From the NCBI GenBank assembly GCA_008694505.1, contig VZDJ01000623.1, positions 17,665,754 to 17,729,753 of the forward strand: 64,000 bases of DNA. The letters run 5' to 3'. Position 1 is the stretch's first letter; every line of letters starts with the position of its first letter. A model generated the notes under the pieces. That model saw only the letters and a program-made list of their open reading frames with translations, had not been told where the DNA came from and searched no databases. A program made the position numbers and the translations under genes. This DNA is from Cyanoderma ruficeps. Taxonomy: Eukaryota; Chordata; Aves; Passeriformes; Timaliidae. Shown here piece by piece: positions 34,783 to 46,959 of the stretch.

Positions 34783-37115
34783 CCAAAACAAAACCAACAC
34801 AGCAAAACAGAGAAAAAGCTGTCTGGATCTGCCTCTTCTGCAATTCTGCTGACTTTGATTTACACCAGAGAAACACAGGCCTAGCAAGTTCTTCCAGAGC
34901 TGAATCACACGCCAAAAATATTGACACATTTCTGTGCTGCTAAATCAGGCTGTGCTGATGTCTGCCTTTTCCTGTAGTCAGAAACCAGTGGGAATGCTGA
35001 AAATTAACAAGCAGCCTCTGAGATAACCTAAACTTGGAAGGACACAGCACTGATGATGATATGTAGAGGTGAATCAGGAGTGATAATCATTCATAATTTA
35101 GACAAGATGATCACTCTATGCAGTCATAGATTGGGTTTTTCTAGTTGTTTTTTGAGGGGACAGCTGTAGCAGCCCCCTTCAGTTCCCAACTGAGCAGCAG
35201 TGTCGGGCTGAACATGCAGATGGGGAGCATCTGGAAGTGGAGAGCTTCCTTTTAATGCCAGAAAGCAAAGAAAAAAATATACCAAGAAAAATAATGAGGA
35301 AGGGGCAGGAACATCCATTAAAAACAATGAAGCAGAGGGAAAAGTATGGTTTGTCACAAGTTCAGAGAAAATGGAATAAATTGTGACAGAACCAAATTTC
35401 AAATTGACCTCACTGGGGATATTTTACTATCTAAAGTTTCCACAACAAATACAAGCATCCACTTCAAAGCAATGGGGCCTGGTGCTGGGATTTGAATGGC
35501 CAGACAAGCCTCACTCCAGGAAAGTCACATAGAGTTAAGGGAGTATTCCTGAATAAGTCTTCTGTGCTTGACAGGCCTGAATTCGGGTCCTGAGAAGTCA
35601 GTAGAAGACTAGCCTCGTAGGAAGGTTCAGTATTCCCATTTACCTCTCAAGATCTGGCCTGAAAGTGAGAATCTTCCCGAAAGTAAGACCCTCCCTCCTC
35701 AGATTTAATATCCCCTGCTGCTGAGGACAAACATAATACTGCATTTCTGCAAGGGCTGCAGCCAAATTTGTGCAAGACCCCCTTAGTCCCTCATGCACAA
35801 ACATGCCATAGTGATTAGACCTTACCAAAAGTCTGACTTGGCACTCAGAACAATCCTTGTAGATCATGGTGTATGGAAAAAAATAAATCCAGACAGCCAT
35901 CAGAAGGCTGGCACTTACACAACAGCTGCCTTGGTATGTGCACCTCACAGGGCTGGGGCACCTTTCAAGTAAGGAAGCAAGAACCTCATTTTGCTATTCT
36001 GTTCCATGATACATGAGAACATAATATCTCTCATGTTTGTAAGGTGGGAAGCTGGGATAAACCTTCAGACCTGGTCCTCGTTAGAGTGCAATATCCTTCC
36101 AGTGCCAGAAAGTTATTTTAATGACCAAAGGTGAGATTTCCAGAAGAGCCTAGGTGAGCCCAAATCCCATTGCAATGGAGTAGGATTATTATCTCTTTCC
36201 CAGAAGTGCAGTTTTGAATACCCAGTCCCTGTTTCATTGTCAGTGGAAATACCAGACCAAACAGAGGTTTTGCAAAGTATTTCCTCATTGGAGAAGAGAA
36301 AATTGGAAGCCTTGAAAGAGTAGCCTTGCTGGCTGTTGTGTAGAGCTACAGAGTTAAATTTACTCCAGAGTTAAATCTGCTGCAACGATTGCTGCTTCAT
36401 CTGTGCAAACACTCAGGTTACTGGGTCTAATGAACATTTCTTCACTCTGGTGTGCTATAAAGTAAGTGGGTTCAGATGTCGGCTGCCTAAAAGCTGTGGA
36501 GGAAAGCCATTGCTTTTGGACTAAATGGAGTTTGCTTGTGTCTTTTCAAATCAGCATCTCCTTTGAGATTAACACCCTCACTCTTTGGCTCTGAGGTTTG
36601 TTTGCAGGGGTGGCTTTGGGGTGTAGTGTTCTGGAGAGCAAATGCATTGTGGGTCACAGAGAGCTGCAGCTGGGTGTGTAACTTAGACCTATGAAAAATG
36701 TCCAGCTTGGCATAATTTCAGTCCTCTGGGCTGGAGTTCACGGGGTTACAGCAATGAACTGCTACCCGTAACTGTGCCACTCTTAAGTTACCTGCGTAAA
36801 TCACAAGGTGTTGCCTTGACTGAGGGTGAAAAAAAACTGTAAAGATATCTGCATCTACATCTGTTTAGCTCAGAGCTGCACTGAATGATAGATAAAGTCT
36901 GATGGTCCTATCTCTTGTGTGAGTGAATAACTCCAAGCAGGTGAGATCACACTTCCTTTGTGATATGCAGCAATACATAAGTGAGCTCACTGCCGAGTAA
37001 TATCCAATATAAAATACATCAGTGTCATTCCAGCTAAGTCTTTATTTATTATTGCATTGTATGATACAGTTACTGTCAAGTTTTCAATCTGCTAATAATG
37101 CATCGAACTGAGCTG

Positions 37116-37164
37116 CTAACACCTCATTCTTTCTTCTATTCCCTGCTTTCCTGTCTTCTGTCAG
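37116..37164 (+). promoter_or_regulatory. TENM4: Branch site and CU-rich tract of microexon G
   Basis: CTAAC at 37116-37120 (in the context tgCTAACac) is a good branch-point match, with the branch A about 46 nt before the exon. It is followed by a long CU-rich run containing TTCTTTCTTCT, a PTBP1-like context, then CCTGCTTTCCTGTCTTCTG and the acceptor TCAG. A TGC lies about 19 nt before the exon, where SRRM4-type motifs are often found upstream of neural microexons. The protein assignments are inference. Confidence 0.6.
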
Positions 37165-37185
37165 AAATAAAGATTTCAGACATAG
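37165..37185 (+). CDS. TENM4: Exon G: 21-nt microexon, seven-residue NHL insert
   Basis: A 21-nt segment lies between TTCTGTCAG and GTAAGC. Joined to the AG of exon F and the C of exon H it gives Arg-Asn-Lys-Asp-Phe-Arg-His-Ser, followed by HSPAHK. This equals the known alternatively spliced insert of the teneurin NHL propeller (NKDFRHS in TENM4 as I remember it). Without it, the AG joins the C of exon H to give Ser and the frame is kept, since 21 is a multiple of three. In other teneurins this site alters the propeller surface and affects partner choice, including latrophilin binding. It is too short to be found from open reading frames. The call rests on phase, peptide and both splice signals. 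Confidence 0.95.
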
Positions 37186-37229
37186 GTAAGCCAACCAGTG
37201 GAGAATTCTTATGCTGCTCCCTGTCTTGT

Positions 37230-37235
37230 TGCATG
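37230..37235 (+). promoter_or_regulatory. TGCATG, candidate Rbfox site, proximal
   Basis: A perfect TGCATG starts 45 nt after the last base of microexon G. Rbfox proteins bind UGCAUG, and sites downstream of an exon usually favour its inclusion. The position is typical, but binding here is inference. Confidence 0.5.
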
Positions 37236-37370
37236 TTGTTACACAGTGAGCCACAAGTGCCATTTCCAGATGATTCAATAGCAAATGAAGCTGGCGTGAT
37301 TAAAACTGGCGTAGGCAATCAGTCATCAGAACTGGGAGCCATTAATCACAATGTGAGCCATGCAAGCTTC

Positions 37371-37376
37371 TGCATG
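37371..37376 (+). promoter_or_regulatory. TGCATG, candidate Rbfox site, distal
   Basis: A second perfect TGCATG starts 186 nt after microexon G. Together with the proximal copy it makes a pair within the downstream intron. The background expectation is about one per 4 kb. Confidence 0.45.
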
Positions 37377-40300
37377 AGCTGTTATAGCTGGAGACAGGGG
37401 AGGTACAGGCAGGAGTAGCAGGATAACAGGAGGAGGAGGGGGGAAGAAAAATAGCTGGGAATTAACCAAGAAAGTAGAATGAGAACAGCATCAGGGTACA
37501 GATCACTGGAATAACTAAGATGGAAAAATAATTCTTGTATAGTGAAAATCCTTCATTTGAGTTTTGGGGGTTTAACAGGCATAATGAAGATCCCTATGTG
37601 CCCCAGCATCACCCACCCAGGGAAATTAGTTTTTGCAACATTTTTCAGCCTGAGCTTTCATAGAGAGCTTTGACACATGAAAGTCTGTCAGGCTTAAAAA
37701 AGAGGTAGCGCAACTCAGAACCTTCGCCAGGAAATGCAATAAAGAAGTAATGACAAGAAAACAAGATAAAAGATAGACTCCTAAATTGGAGCTTTGTCAC
37801 TAAGAATATTTGTCACTTGGGTTCACTGGAGTTTCAGTGGGTTTGATCCAATCAGTTGCATTCCAGAAGATGCCAACTTCCTGTCACTGCCTGTGTTTGC
37901 AAGGAGGTCTCTGACTGACAAGTTTCCCATCCTTCTCCCTGGTTGCTTTTCTAAATCAGAAGCTTAGACTGTGTGGAGTTGGGATTTTTGTGTGTGCGTG
38001 TTTGCTTTTCTTTTGCATTTGGGATTGGGGATTTTTCTTGCTACATGCTTTTCATTTACTATTTCTTTGACTTTATAGAGGCTATGTCAAACCAGAAATG
38101 TTCTTTTATCTGCATGCCTGGAAATGAAATGAAGTAGAAACTGATTTTTATCCTATTGCCAGAACAATAACGAAGGGCTCAGGTTCAGAGTATAATGGAC
38201 TGGCCCAGAGCATTTATTAGCAGGGCTAGGAGGTTGGTACCCAAGACCTTTTCACTGATTCTCCTCATCAGGATGAGTTCCATCCCCCCAGACTTTTTCA
38301 CATCATTTGAAGGCTATAAGAAATTTCACTTCTCTTTGGAGCAGCCAGGTTGTATCCCTAATGCCCAAGAAATACACAGCCACTAAAGTGCATCTGCTTT
38401 GACAGTGAAGGGCAGCAGTTGGATACCTGTTATGAGAAGAGGTTTTGTGTATGAAAGCAGTAACTGAAGGAAGATCTGTGGACTGGCCACAAACGCTGCA
38501 GATTGGCAAGCAGAGTTGGCAGGGCTTCAGCCTTTAGGCAGTTTCTAAAAACTAAGAAAGTAAGTGAAAGAAATCCAAGGCATGCCTGCTTCAGGGTAGA
38601 CAAAAGGGGATCAGGGCGGGGGGAGCGGAGAAGGAAGCAGGTGAGGAGCTCCAGATCAAATACTCCCATCTGTGGTTGCATTGAAGGAGTCACCCAACTC
38701 TTAGTGCCTGTTCTATGACATTTGCTTTAATACTGCTTGCTAGGAAGTCTCTTTGCTCCTGACCCTCAGGGAAATGAGTGGGTGTAGTCTCAGTTAAAGC
38801 TCCCGTGCTTTGAACTCCAGAAGGTCTTAAGCTTGACACCAGTGACCAGCAATGGTGCAAATGGTGAGATCCACAGGGCTGAGTCTTAATAGTTTGGAAA
38901 AGCTGAAATCCACATGCTAAAGCCACCCCAGTTCAGGGGAAAGGAAGTCCTCCCTAGTATGTAGGCTGGGGTGAGCTTGATCTCCAGAGGTTCTGAAGCT
39001 ACCCACTAAGAGGATTGTCTTTACAGCTCTGTGTGTGTAGCCAAGGTCTAACTCTGCAAAGACCAAAATGAGGGATGTTAGCCAAGGCAAAAAGCATCAC
39101 CAAATCATGATGCCGTCTCTGCAGGAATGTGGAGGGCAGTGAGACGTTTTTGTCTTGCAAATATACAAAAAGTGGCCACACTTAAATTTATTCTTCCTTT
39201 CTTGTTTCCATTCATACTGTAGAGAGAAGTCTACAGTTAGTGACAAAGAGAGGTATCTCAGCAAACAGCCCTAGGAACAGATAAAAAGTCCCTTGCAGTC
39301 TCTGGCTTGTCTTATGGCATTGTTATAAAGTTTTATTGTCCAGTGTGTCACACTAGAAGAGCTTTGGGCATCACACACAAACTGCAAACACTAAAAGACG
39401 AAGTGTAAATTCAGCTCACTGCACTGTGTGGCCTCCTTAGGTATTAATCTATGGAGCATCACCCAGGGAAAAAAGACCAGTACTTCACACAAGCTACAAT
39501 TAAATCCTCTGGTTCTGAGCTGCAGGGTGCTTAGCATGGAGCCATGGAAACACATGAACAAAAACCTCCTGGCTGCAGGAATTTGATAGTTCTTTAGTCA
39601 CCAGCAAATGTACATGGCCAGGAAGGCTCAGAAGGGAAATGGGGAGCTGGCACAAAAGGAGAGGTGATTTTGTCTGCTGAAAGAGAGACATCAGATCCAA
39701 AGAAGCCTCAGGAGTTTATCCAGGTCAGTGGTTGTGGGTAGCTAATTTTGGTGGTGTGACTGCTTCTGTCTGTTGACCACAGTGGGAGCCAGAGCTGTAC
39801 AGTTACCAGTAACAGAAGTTGTCCTTCGAGGGGGTGGTAGATGCCCTTGCATTTGAGAAACTAAGAAACAGTTAATCTTCTAAGATAAATGTTTAGAATA
39901 GTCAGACAAGTCCTACCCCAAAAGGTGATATTTCTCTCCATTGCTTGTAAAGTGAATTAAGGCAGCCCGCTCTGATGTGAGCATCTACTTTGTAACCTTC
40001 TAAAGCTTGGTGATATGAATCCCTTGGCGTTTTACAGAAACCAATAAAAAGATGCAGTTTGCTGTGCTGATGTTTTGTCGGGACACTGTTGAAAAAAGGG
40101 GACCATCTCCCTTTTCTCATCTCTATTTCTTAGAGACTGGCTTCCCACTCTGGAGCAGGAGGTTCCTTCCTAGTACTCCTCCAAAACATGGGCTCTGGGC
40201 CCGAAGAGAGACTACCAGCCTTTGTTCAAAGCCTGTGCATATATCATAGTACAGCTGAAGCAATCCACAATCCATGCCTCATGCCTCTGCCAGCTCATCC

Positions 40301-43300
40301 AGCTTTGTATCCCCTTTCTTCCCTACGCCTGTGTATAAGGAATCACGTAAAGCACAAACACTTTAAAATGGAGTCTGAATCTCTTCACATACCTGCAGAG
40401 CTCCCTAAATGGTACTGCCACTATCCTATCGAAACAATGAGAATGATAAAAGGGTCAAGGCAGATGTATGGAAGAGACTATACACAATCCCAAACAAGTG
40501 AGATCACTGTGGACTTGGAAGATTTCCCTGTGCTTTCCCAGCACATCACTGTGTCACAAGTACATGGGGAAGCAGTATCACTATCACCTCCATTTCACTT
40601 TGGCTTTCAGAACCATAAAGCTGTTCTCATTCCCAGTGACTACACCATCATGCCCACTAGTATCTATCAAAGTGTCAGTTCTTGGCTAGGAACCTGCCCA
40701 TCCCATCATGACAACTTCAGTGGTATTGCTTCAAGGGATTCAAAATATCAATGCATTGCTCAGGTTTTCTTCTGAAAAACTGCAATAGCTCAAGGACCAC
40801 TCTGAATGGGTAATCAGCTCTTCCTCCACAGTTATCTTCTAGTGTCAGTGCCAGTATCAGGGATAAATATTCTAAGACTACAGATACAATGCCAGTCAAG
40901 TCTTTTGAATAGTAAAAAGTCTTGTCTTTTGTTTTGGACTGTTACCTAGCTGAGAAATAAGAGAGATGAAAGGGGGGAAAAAAGTCTTCTCTGCTTCACC
41001 CCTGGCATATTTATTTCAGCTGCTGTTCAGCCCAGTCTAATTTACCACTTGGATTTGCCTATTGATTGTGGCTTTAAATAAAAAGTGAATCCCCAATGTT
41101 CCTGGCTCTACTGCTCATGCACCATCACAGATGGACCAATGTATGTTTATTTAAGCATCTTTGACCCTGAAGGATCTCAAAGTGACAAACAAAGCACCTC
41201 CAATGTATAACAGTGTGCAATTCATGCCAGGGCAGAGCATGATACTAATTCTCTGCAGTGCTGAAAACAGTTGGCAGAGTCCAGGGGGGTAAATTCCAGC
41301 TTGACCATTTTCAACATATTGTTTCGGTGTCTATTCTATACAAGAGCTGGGAATAGAAAATTGTTTTAAGAGCTCTCTTTTTCTACAGAAGATTGTAATC
41401 AATAATAAAATCCACCAAAGTGAGGCTGTGCAATCCAAAAATAAATCGCAACAATAGTGCTGGGAGAGGGGAGCAGGAATTTCTCTGTGTCCCCATTTTT
41501 CTCCATCTCTGGATAAGTCATTTGCCTTTGCCCATCTGCACACAGCCAGCTCTAAAACTCAGGGAAAGTTATCTGTGCTTGCCAGTCAAAGATAGTAAAG
41601 GATTGCAAAGTGCCATTAAAACTGTCCTGCTCTTGTCCACCTCCCATGCAAAATAGAGATTATGAACAGCTCAAAAGCTTACTGACATTCAGCAGGGCTT
41701 TGTTAGGACAGTCAGCAGAAAATGCAAGGCCCTGATCAAAATGGATGATGGATTCCCACAGGGAACTTCTTCCACTAGGGTTGAAGCCACTTGCTTAGTG
41801 TGAGTGACATGCAGGTAAATGAAATAATACCCTCCCAGCCTGCTGTCATTGGGAAGGAATACAGATGGAGACTGAACTGTCAGGCTGGAGCTGTCTTGAA
41901 GGTCAGAGCATTTTATTTAGCAAGAATCAGTGTCATTTTTGGAGATGAAATCTGTTCAGACTTTAATAGGATAAATCACGAGGGATATTCCAGAATAAAT
42001 CAGAAAGGTGCTTTTCCCCCACCCCCATAGTATTAAATAATTTGAATGAAGAACCAGTTTACTGCTTTTTAAAGAAAAGAATAACTCAGTAATTTTTTGT
42101 GTCTGAAGAGGGGATAATTTTCCTAACATAGAGGTTGAGAGGAATTTTCTATATGTGGAACAGAGTCAACTGTGATCGACACTCAAGTTTCTAGTCCATT
42201 TCTCCTGGAACAATTCCATTAAGTGAAAAATTGTGATCTGTAGCCTAGATTTTTATTATGAATTCTTTGGACTTGATGAATTTGGACAGATTGATGGTGT
42301 TCTGGAGAAAAGTAGATACTTTTCATATTTCTCCTAATTACTACTTAAGCTTTCTTAGAAGGAAAATAAATCTGTTCAGGACAGATATTAAAAGTCTAAC
42401 CTGTTTGTCTCAAGCTTAAGAGAGATGCAGCTCAGTACACACTAGAAGTCAACAATTTAATGAGAGATATTAATAACTTTAGTATCTATGTTAAAATACA
42501 GGTAAAGTCCTTGCAAGACAATTGTTGAAATTTTGTCCATCTGGTTGGTTTTTTTCTGGCCAGTCCTTTTGGATGCTTTCCAGAAAGAGGATTCTATTTT
42601 ACTAATTTCTTCAGTCTCAGGCTCATTTAATGTTGCAGCCGTGGAGCTAAAAATATTATCACTCTGTCCGCTCATCCCATTTTCTTAGCCACCCTTTCTT
42701 GTGTCCAAGGAAACAGTGAGCAGAGGGTGTTCAACAGAGACTGAAGTTCAGGTTCCTCGGCCTAATACCAGCTCATGCTTTACTTGGGGCAAAATGTGCT
42801 GCTCAGGGAATTATTTTGTTCCTTTCATCATTGAGGTCCAACTGAATTCAATGGCAGAATTCCCTTCATCTCCCTGAGGGCAGGACCCAACTTTAGAGTC
42901 TTTGCTGGAGACAGCAAGGGCACCAGATGAGCCTTGAGGCAGGGATCTTGCAGGGTGGATCTTCAAGTGCTTTATACAGGGAGCCTCCTTTTGGAGTTGC
43001 TATTAGTCATTGTTGGGAGGGCAGATTTTTTTTTTCGTTGTTATTTTTTTTATTTCCTACTGTTCTGTGTTTTCCCTTCACTTTTTGGCACTGCACGAGC
43101 ACCAGTTTCAGGACTATGTCTGTAACAAGTAAATTAAGCAAACACAGGCACTGGGACTCAATCTGTAGTAGTTCCTGGCATGGTTTTCCTCAGACCACAG
43201 AGCCCTTTCCTTTGATTGTTTCCCTCCATGCCAGAGAGCACACCCCAGGCACAGTGATTGCTAATGGATTCAGCTTGGGATCCTGTGCTGTAACACACCG

Positions 43301-43449
43301 TGTACTAACCTAGTCCAAAACAGCACTCCTTCACTTTCCCAGTCTTTCTGCCCTGTGCATTTTTATTCTCTAAAGTGTTTGCATTGCCTGTTGACTTAAG
43401 GAAACACATCATCCAAAAAAATTAATAATGTCATACCCTTGTTTTTCAG

Positions 43450-43682
43450 CCACAGCCCAGCTCATAAGTATTACTTGACCACAGATCCGATCACCGGCTC
43501 CATCTACCTCTCGGACACCAACAGCCGACGTATCTATAAAATCAAGTCAACCACGTCAGTGAAAGACATCGTGAAGAATGCGGAGGTCTTGGCTGGAACT
43601 GGGGATCAGTGCCTCCCATTCGACGATACCCGCTGCGGAGACGGAGGCAAAGGCACTGATGCCACCCTTACAAATCCCAGGG
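43450..43682 (+). CDS. TENM4: Exon H: NHL propeller, middle blade
   Basis: This 233-nt exon starts with one base of Ser and ends with one base of Gly. It reads [20 protein letters not shown], then [40 protein letters not shown] and [18 protein letters not shown]. '[15 protein letters not shown]' is a classical NHL strand pattern, and the two Cys bracket a loop conserved in teneurins. The acceptor is TTTTTCAG and the donor is CAGGG|GTGAGA, a variant of GTAAGT. The exon joins in frame with or without microexon G. Confidence 0.97.
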
Positions 43683-44064
43683 GTGAGACTGCTTCTTCTC
43701 CACTGGTTTTCTTAAAAGGGGCTTTTTGAGAGCAGCTTGTTTAATCACACTGGAGATTGCTCTCCTCTCCAGTTCTGAAACACATCCTAAGGGCTTGCTC
43801 CTGGAAATAAGTGTGTATGTCTCACCCTCAGCTACTCGTGTCATGGTTCTTCAAATTCATGTGGCTGGAAGGAATGCCAGACCAGAGGGGTTTAGTGACG
43901 GGCATGTGTCCAGAAGGCAACGGAATAAATCCACCCATCACTTTTATACCTGTTGAGCCACTGCTCCTCCTTACCAGCATTGCTTGGTCCCTCCCAACCT
44001 GGGCAGGATTCACTAACATTCAGTTCACAGAGGCTTTCTTGTCACTCAGAAAAAGCCCTATAAG

Positions 44065-44114
44065 CATTTCTCTGTGTGTGCATGTGTGTACATATTTATA
44101 TATTTATATATAAA
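44065..44114. repeat. TG/TA-rich low-complexity stretch
   Basis: Alternating TG units pass into TATTTATATA repeats. It is a short purine-pyrimidine alternating tract inside the intron, likely to be variable. Confidence 0.7.
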
Positions 44115-44837
44115 AGGGCAGCAAAACTAGCCTACAGCTCAATGATATGCAAATGGTGGTTTAGACATTGACATTATGTATCATAGCATCCAGCTTAAAT
44201 CCTGTAGGGAGTGGATATTGACTTTGATATAGGAATGGTCTAATTCAGCTTAATTTCACCTGGTTCCAACTTACTGAAATGTGATAAAAGCACAGTCGAA
44301 TCAGAATAAAAGCATCACACAGCCTTTATGGCTGTGAACTAAATTGTTCAAAACAGGTTTAGCCAAACATATGCAGTCCTATGTGTAGCCAAGATTTCAG
44401 TCTGGCAATCTCAAGGTAACAAGCTCTGCAGATGGAGGATGTTGCTCCTCCCAGCTGTCCACAGCTCCTTACAAAAAAAAATAAAGTCATGTGGGGGGAT
44501 AGAGATGACGTGGGGATGATAGAGATGATGTGGAAGGCACTGTTTGTACACAGATTTTCAGTCATGTTTGTGAAGCGGATTGAGAAGGACACCCATGCGA
44601 GAATGTTTTTTGAGACGTGGCATTTTTGCCTTTTACGTGTCATCTTCTGCACAGCTTTTCAGAGTGTAAGGAGTTATTTATAGGTTCTTGGCACATCAGT
44701 GTGCTGCAGGTTTTCTTTTTCATTGCATCCAGCAGTGGTAGCTCCCTCCTTCCTCACCACAACAATGGCCAAGCCTATCCCAAGCTCTTTGTGAAGCATC
44801 CCCTCAGCAAAACCTGGGGATCCTTTAGCACGTGCTC

Positions 44838-44912
44838 CTGCCCATGGCAGCAGGTTTGGAGTAGATGACTTTCAAAGGTCTCTTCTAACCCAAACCTTTC
44901 TGTGATTTTATG
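44838..44912 (+). mobile_element. CR1 LINE 3' tail
   Basis: 'ctgcccatggcagcaggttt', 'ggagtagatgactttcaaag' and 'cccaaacctttctgtgattt' form a short sense CR1 3' end. A second CR1 3' end in the same direction follows about 30 bp later. Confidence 0.85.
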
Positions 44913-44944
44913 GAAAGTTATTTCACTAAGAGCAGGTAAGATTC

Positions 44945-45110
44945 CCAAAGAGGTTGTAGCTCTCCCAGTCCTATAAGTGTTCAAGGACAGGTTGGATGGG
45001 GCTTTGATCTACCTGGTGTAGTGGAAGGAGTCTCAGCCCATGGCCAGGGTTTGGAACTAAATGATCTTTAAGGTCCGTGCCAACCTATACCCTTCAATGA
45101 TTCTCAGGAA
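44945..45110 (+). mobile_element. CR1 LINE 3' fragment
   Basis: 'aagtgttcaaggacaggttg', 'gatggggctttgatctacct' and 'ggaactaaatgatctttaag', with the tail 'cttcaatgattct', mark a sense CR1 3' end directly after the 44838 copy. Confidence 0.9.
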
Positions 45111-46959
45111 GTTATTTTTCATGACATAGAGATGATGTTGTTACTAAATCCAAGAAACCCAAACTGATTTAATGAGTTTTTGTGTTACGTCTGGCTGTGA
45201 TGATTTTTTTCTTTAAATATGTCAGCTAGTTGTTTCCTGGCAAGGATGCAAAAAAATATAATATGAAGGGCCTATTTTTTGCCAAAAACATCAAGACCCA
45301 GATTGAGATTCTACCCTTGTAATATTCGAAGAGTCCAGCATGGTTTCCAAGCATTCCAGAATTCCATGAGTTAGCCGTTATACTGGGCTAAAGTATTGCC
45401 AGAAGCACAGGTATGGTAAAGGAAGAGCTACTGGTGGTCAGTTTGCAGTGTAGAATTTGTCTCACTGAAATGAGGAGGGCGAATGAAAAGAAAATGAAGT
45501 GACTTGGGCAGAGAGATTCAGGCAGTCCAGCAGATGAATCATGAGATCAAGGAATCTGTAATCCAATTTTCTGCACCTCTTTGAAGTTCAATCAGTGCAA
45601 AAAAAATACCCCACCTCTTTTGTTGGTCCTCTGTTCTCCCTTGTACAAGATAAGAGGGTTATTACTCATTTCCATCCATGGCTGAATGGTACACAGTTTA
45701 GATGACTTATGTTTCTGCTTTGCTATAGCAAACAGCTCTGGAGTTCAAAGTTTTCAGCACTGAAATCCTTCTTGTTGGCAACTGAAGCTCTCAGGAGGCC
45801 ATTCTTCCACCTCAATCATATAACAGCAAAATTCATGCATTCATCCCTCACAGCTCCAAAATTTCACAAAACAGAAGTAAATTGAGGGTGAAAGAGGAAA
45901 TGACATGAAGCAAAATGACAACAAGAAAATAATAATGCAGAAAGTCCGCACTGCCAATAGAAAGTTCCTAAACAGTGTTCCCTGAGCTGATAGTAACCTG
46001 TCTTTAAAAATTCTGCTGAGGCAATGGCTGTGGCAGGTGTGACTCACTCCCCAGTCCCCTCAGTAAATGATGAACAGAGAAAACTCATGCTGACAATGTA
46101 ATGTCACTGTTGTTTATACCTTCACAGTGGTTGATCCTAGCAGAAAAATCCAGCAAATACCTCTTCCCTCATGTATTCCATAATAGTTCAAAATAAAATT
46201 GATTTATTGTATAAGTAACCAGTAGATCTCAAGTGACCCTCTGCTTCTGTGTCTTGGCAGGCAAATAAACACTCATAAGTGAATAGTCAGTGGAAATTAG
46301 AAAACTATTCTGTAGCTATAGAGATATCAGCTGGCCAAGGAAGGACTTGGACAGTCAGTTTTTCAAGAATCATTGCTCTTCACACACCTCTACTTTTTAA
46401 GCCTAAAGCTATTTTTTTTTTCTGAATATAATTGCTTCATGCCAAGTAGGATTTCTGTATTTTAAGGACATCTTTTCACTTTTTCAAAAATCGTAAGGAA
46501 TAGAAGTCTTGCCTTTCATGATGTTTTAATTAGCTGATATATGCAGCTTGATGGAAAATATTGAGGGATACCTTCCTGCCAGATGGAAACCAGCAATTCA
46601 TTAAGACTGGAGAAATAGCCGTGAGCTGTCAACATATGCCTTTGCATATACCTTTAGCCTCTTGGACCAGTCAAGCATCTGCTCTAAGTAGGTTTTTTTG
46701 AGGTCCCTTCTCAGTGGAAAGAAACTAGTACCCTGAAGGTGGTTCATTCTGTGACAATGCACGTGTTCAAGGTGGTATGGACCACATCCTCAGGGTGCTG
46801 GTCTTCTGCTGGATCTGATAGCTTAAAGAATGAGGTCCCCACTGCAGCAAACACTGTTCAGAATGGTTCTGCACATTCTGAGCAGCAGACTTTTCCCCAT
46901 TGTTTTGATCACTTCCTCCAGTTCTCACCTCAGCTCCTTTGAGTTCAGACGGGTTAATT

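Larger units (their letters stand above)
34667..37164 (+). other. TENM4: Intron F-G (2.5 kb)
   Basis: It starts GTACTCTG and ends in the microexon acceptor TTCTGTCAG. A poly-A tract lies at 34754-34782. Open frames of up to 102 codons (35640-35948, minus strand) look random. No CR1 copy was recognised. Confidence 0.9.
37186..43449 (+). other. TENM4: Intron G-H (6.3 kb)
   Basis: It starts GTAAGCC and ends TTGTTTTTCAG. It holds two TGCATG hexamers close to the microexon, a G-rich stretch at about 37388-37443, and an unusually long open frame at 40188-40775. No CR1 copy was recognised. Confidence 0.9.

Noticed and set aside
37098..37418. 106-codon open frame covering the microexon
   Set aside because: The frame reads the microexon as EIKISDI, which is not the teneurin frame. 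The splice signals define a 21-nt exon instead.
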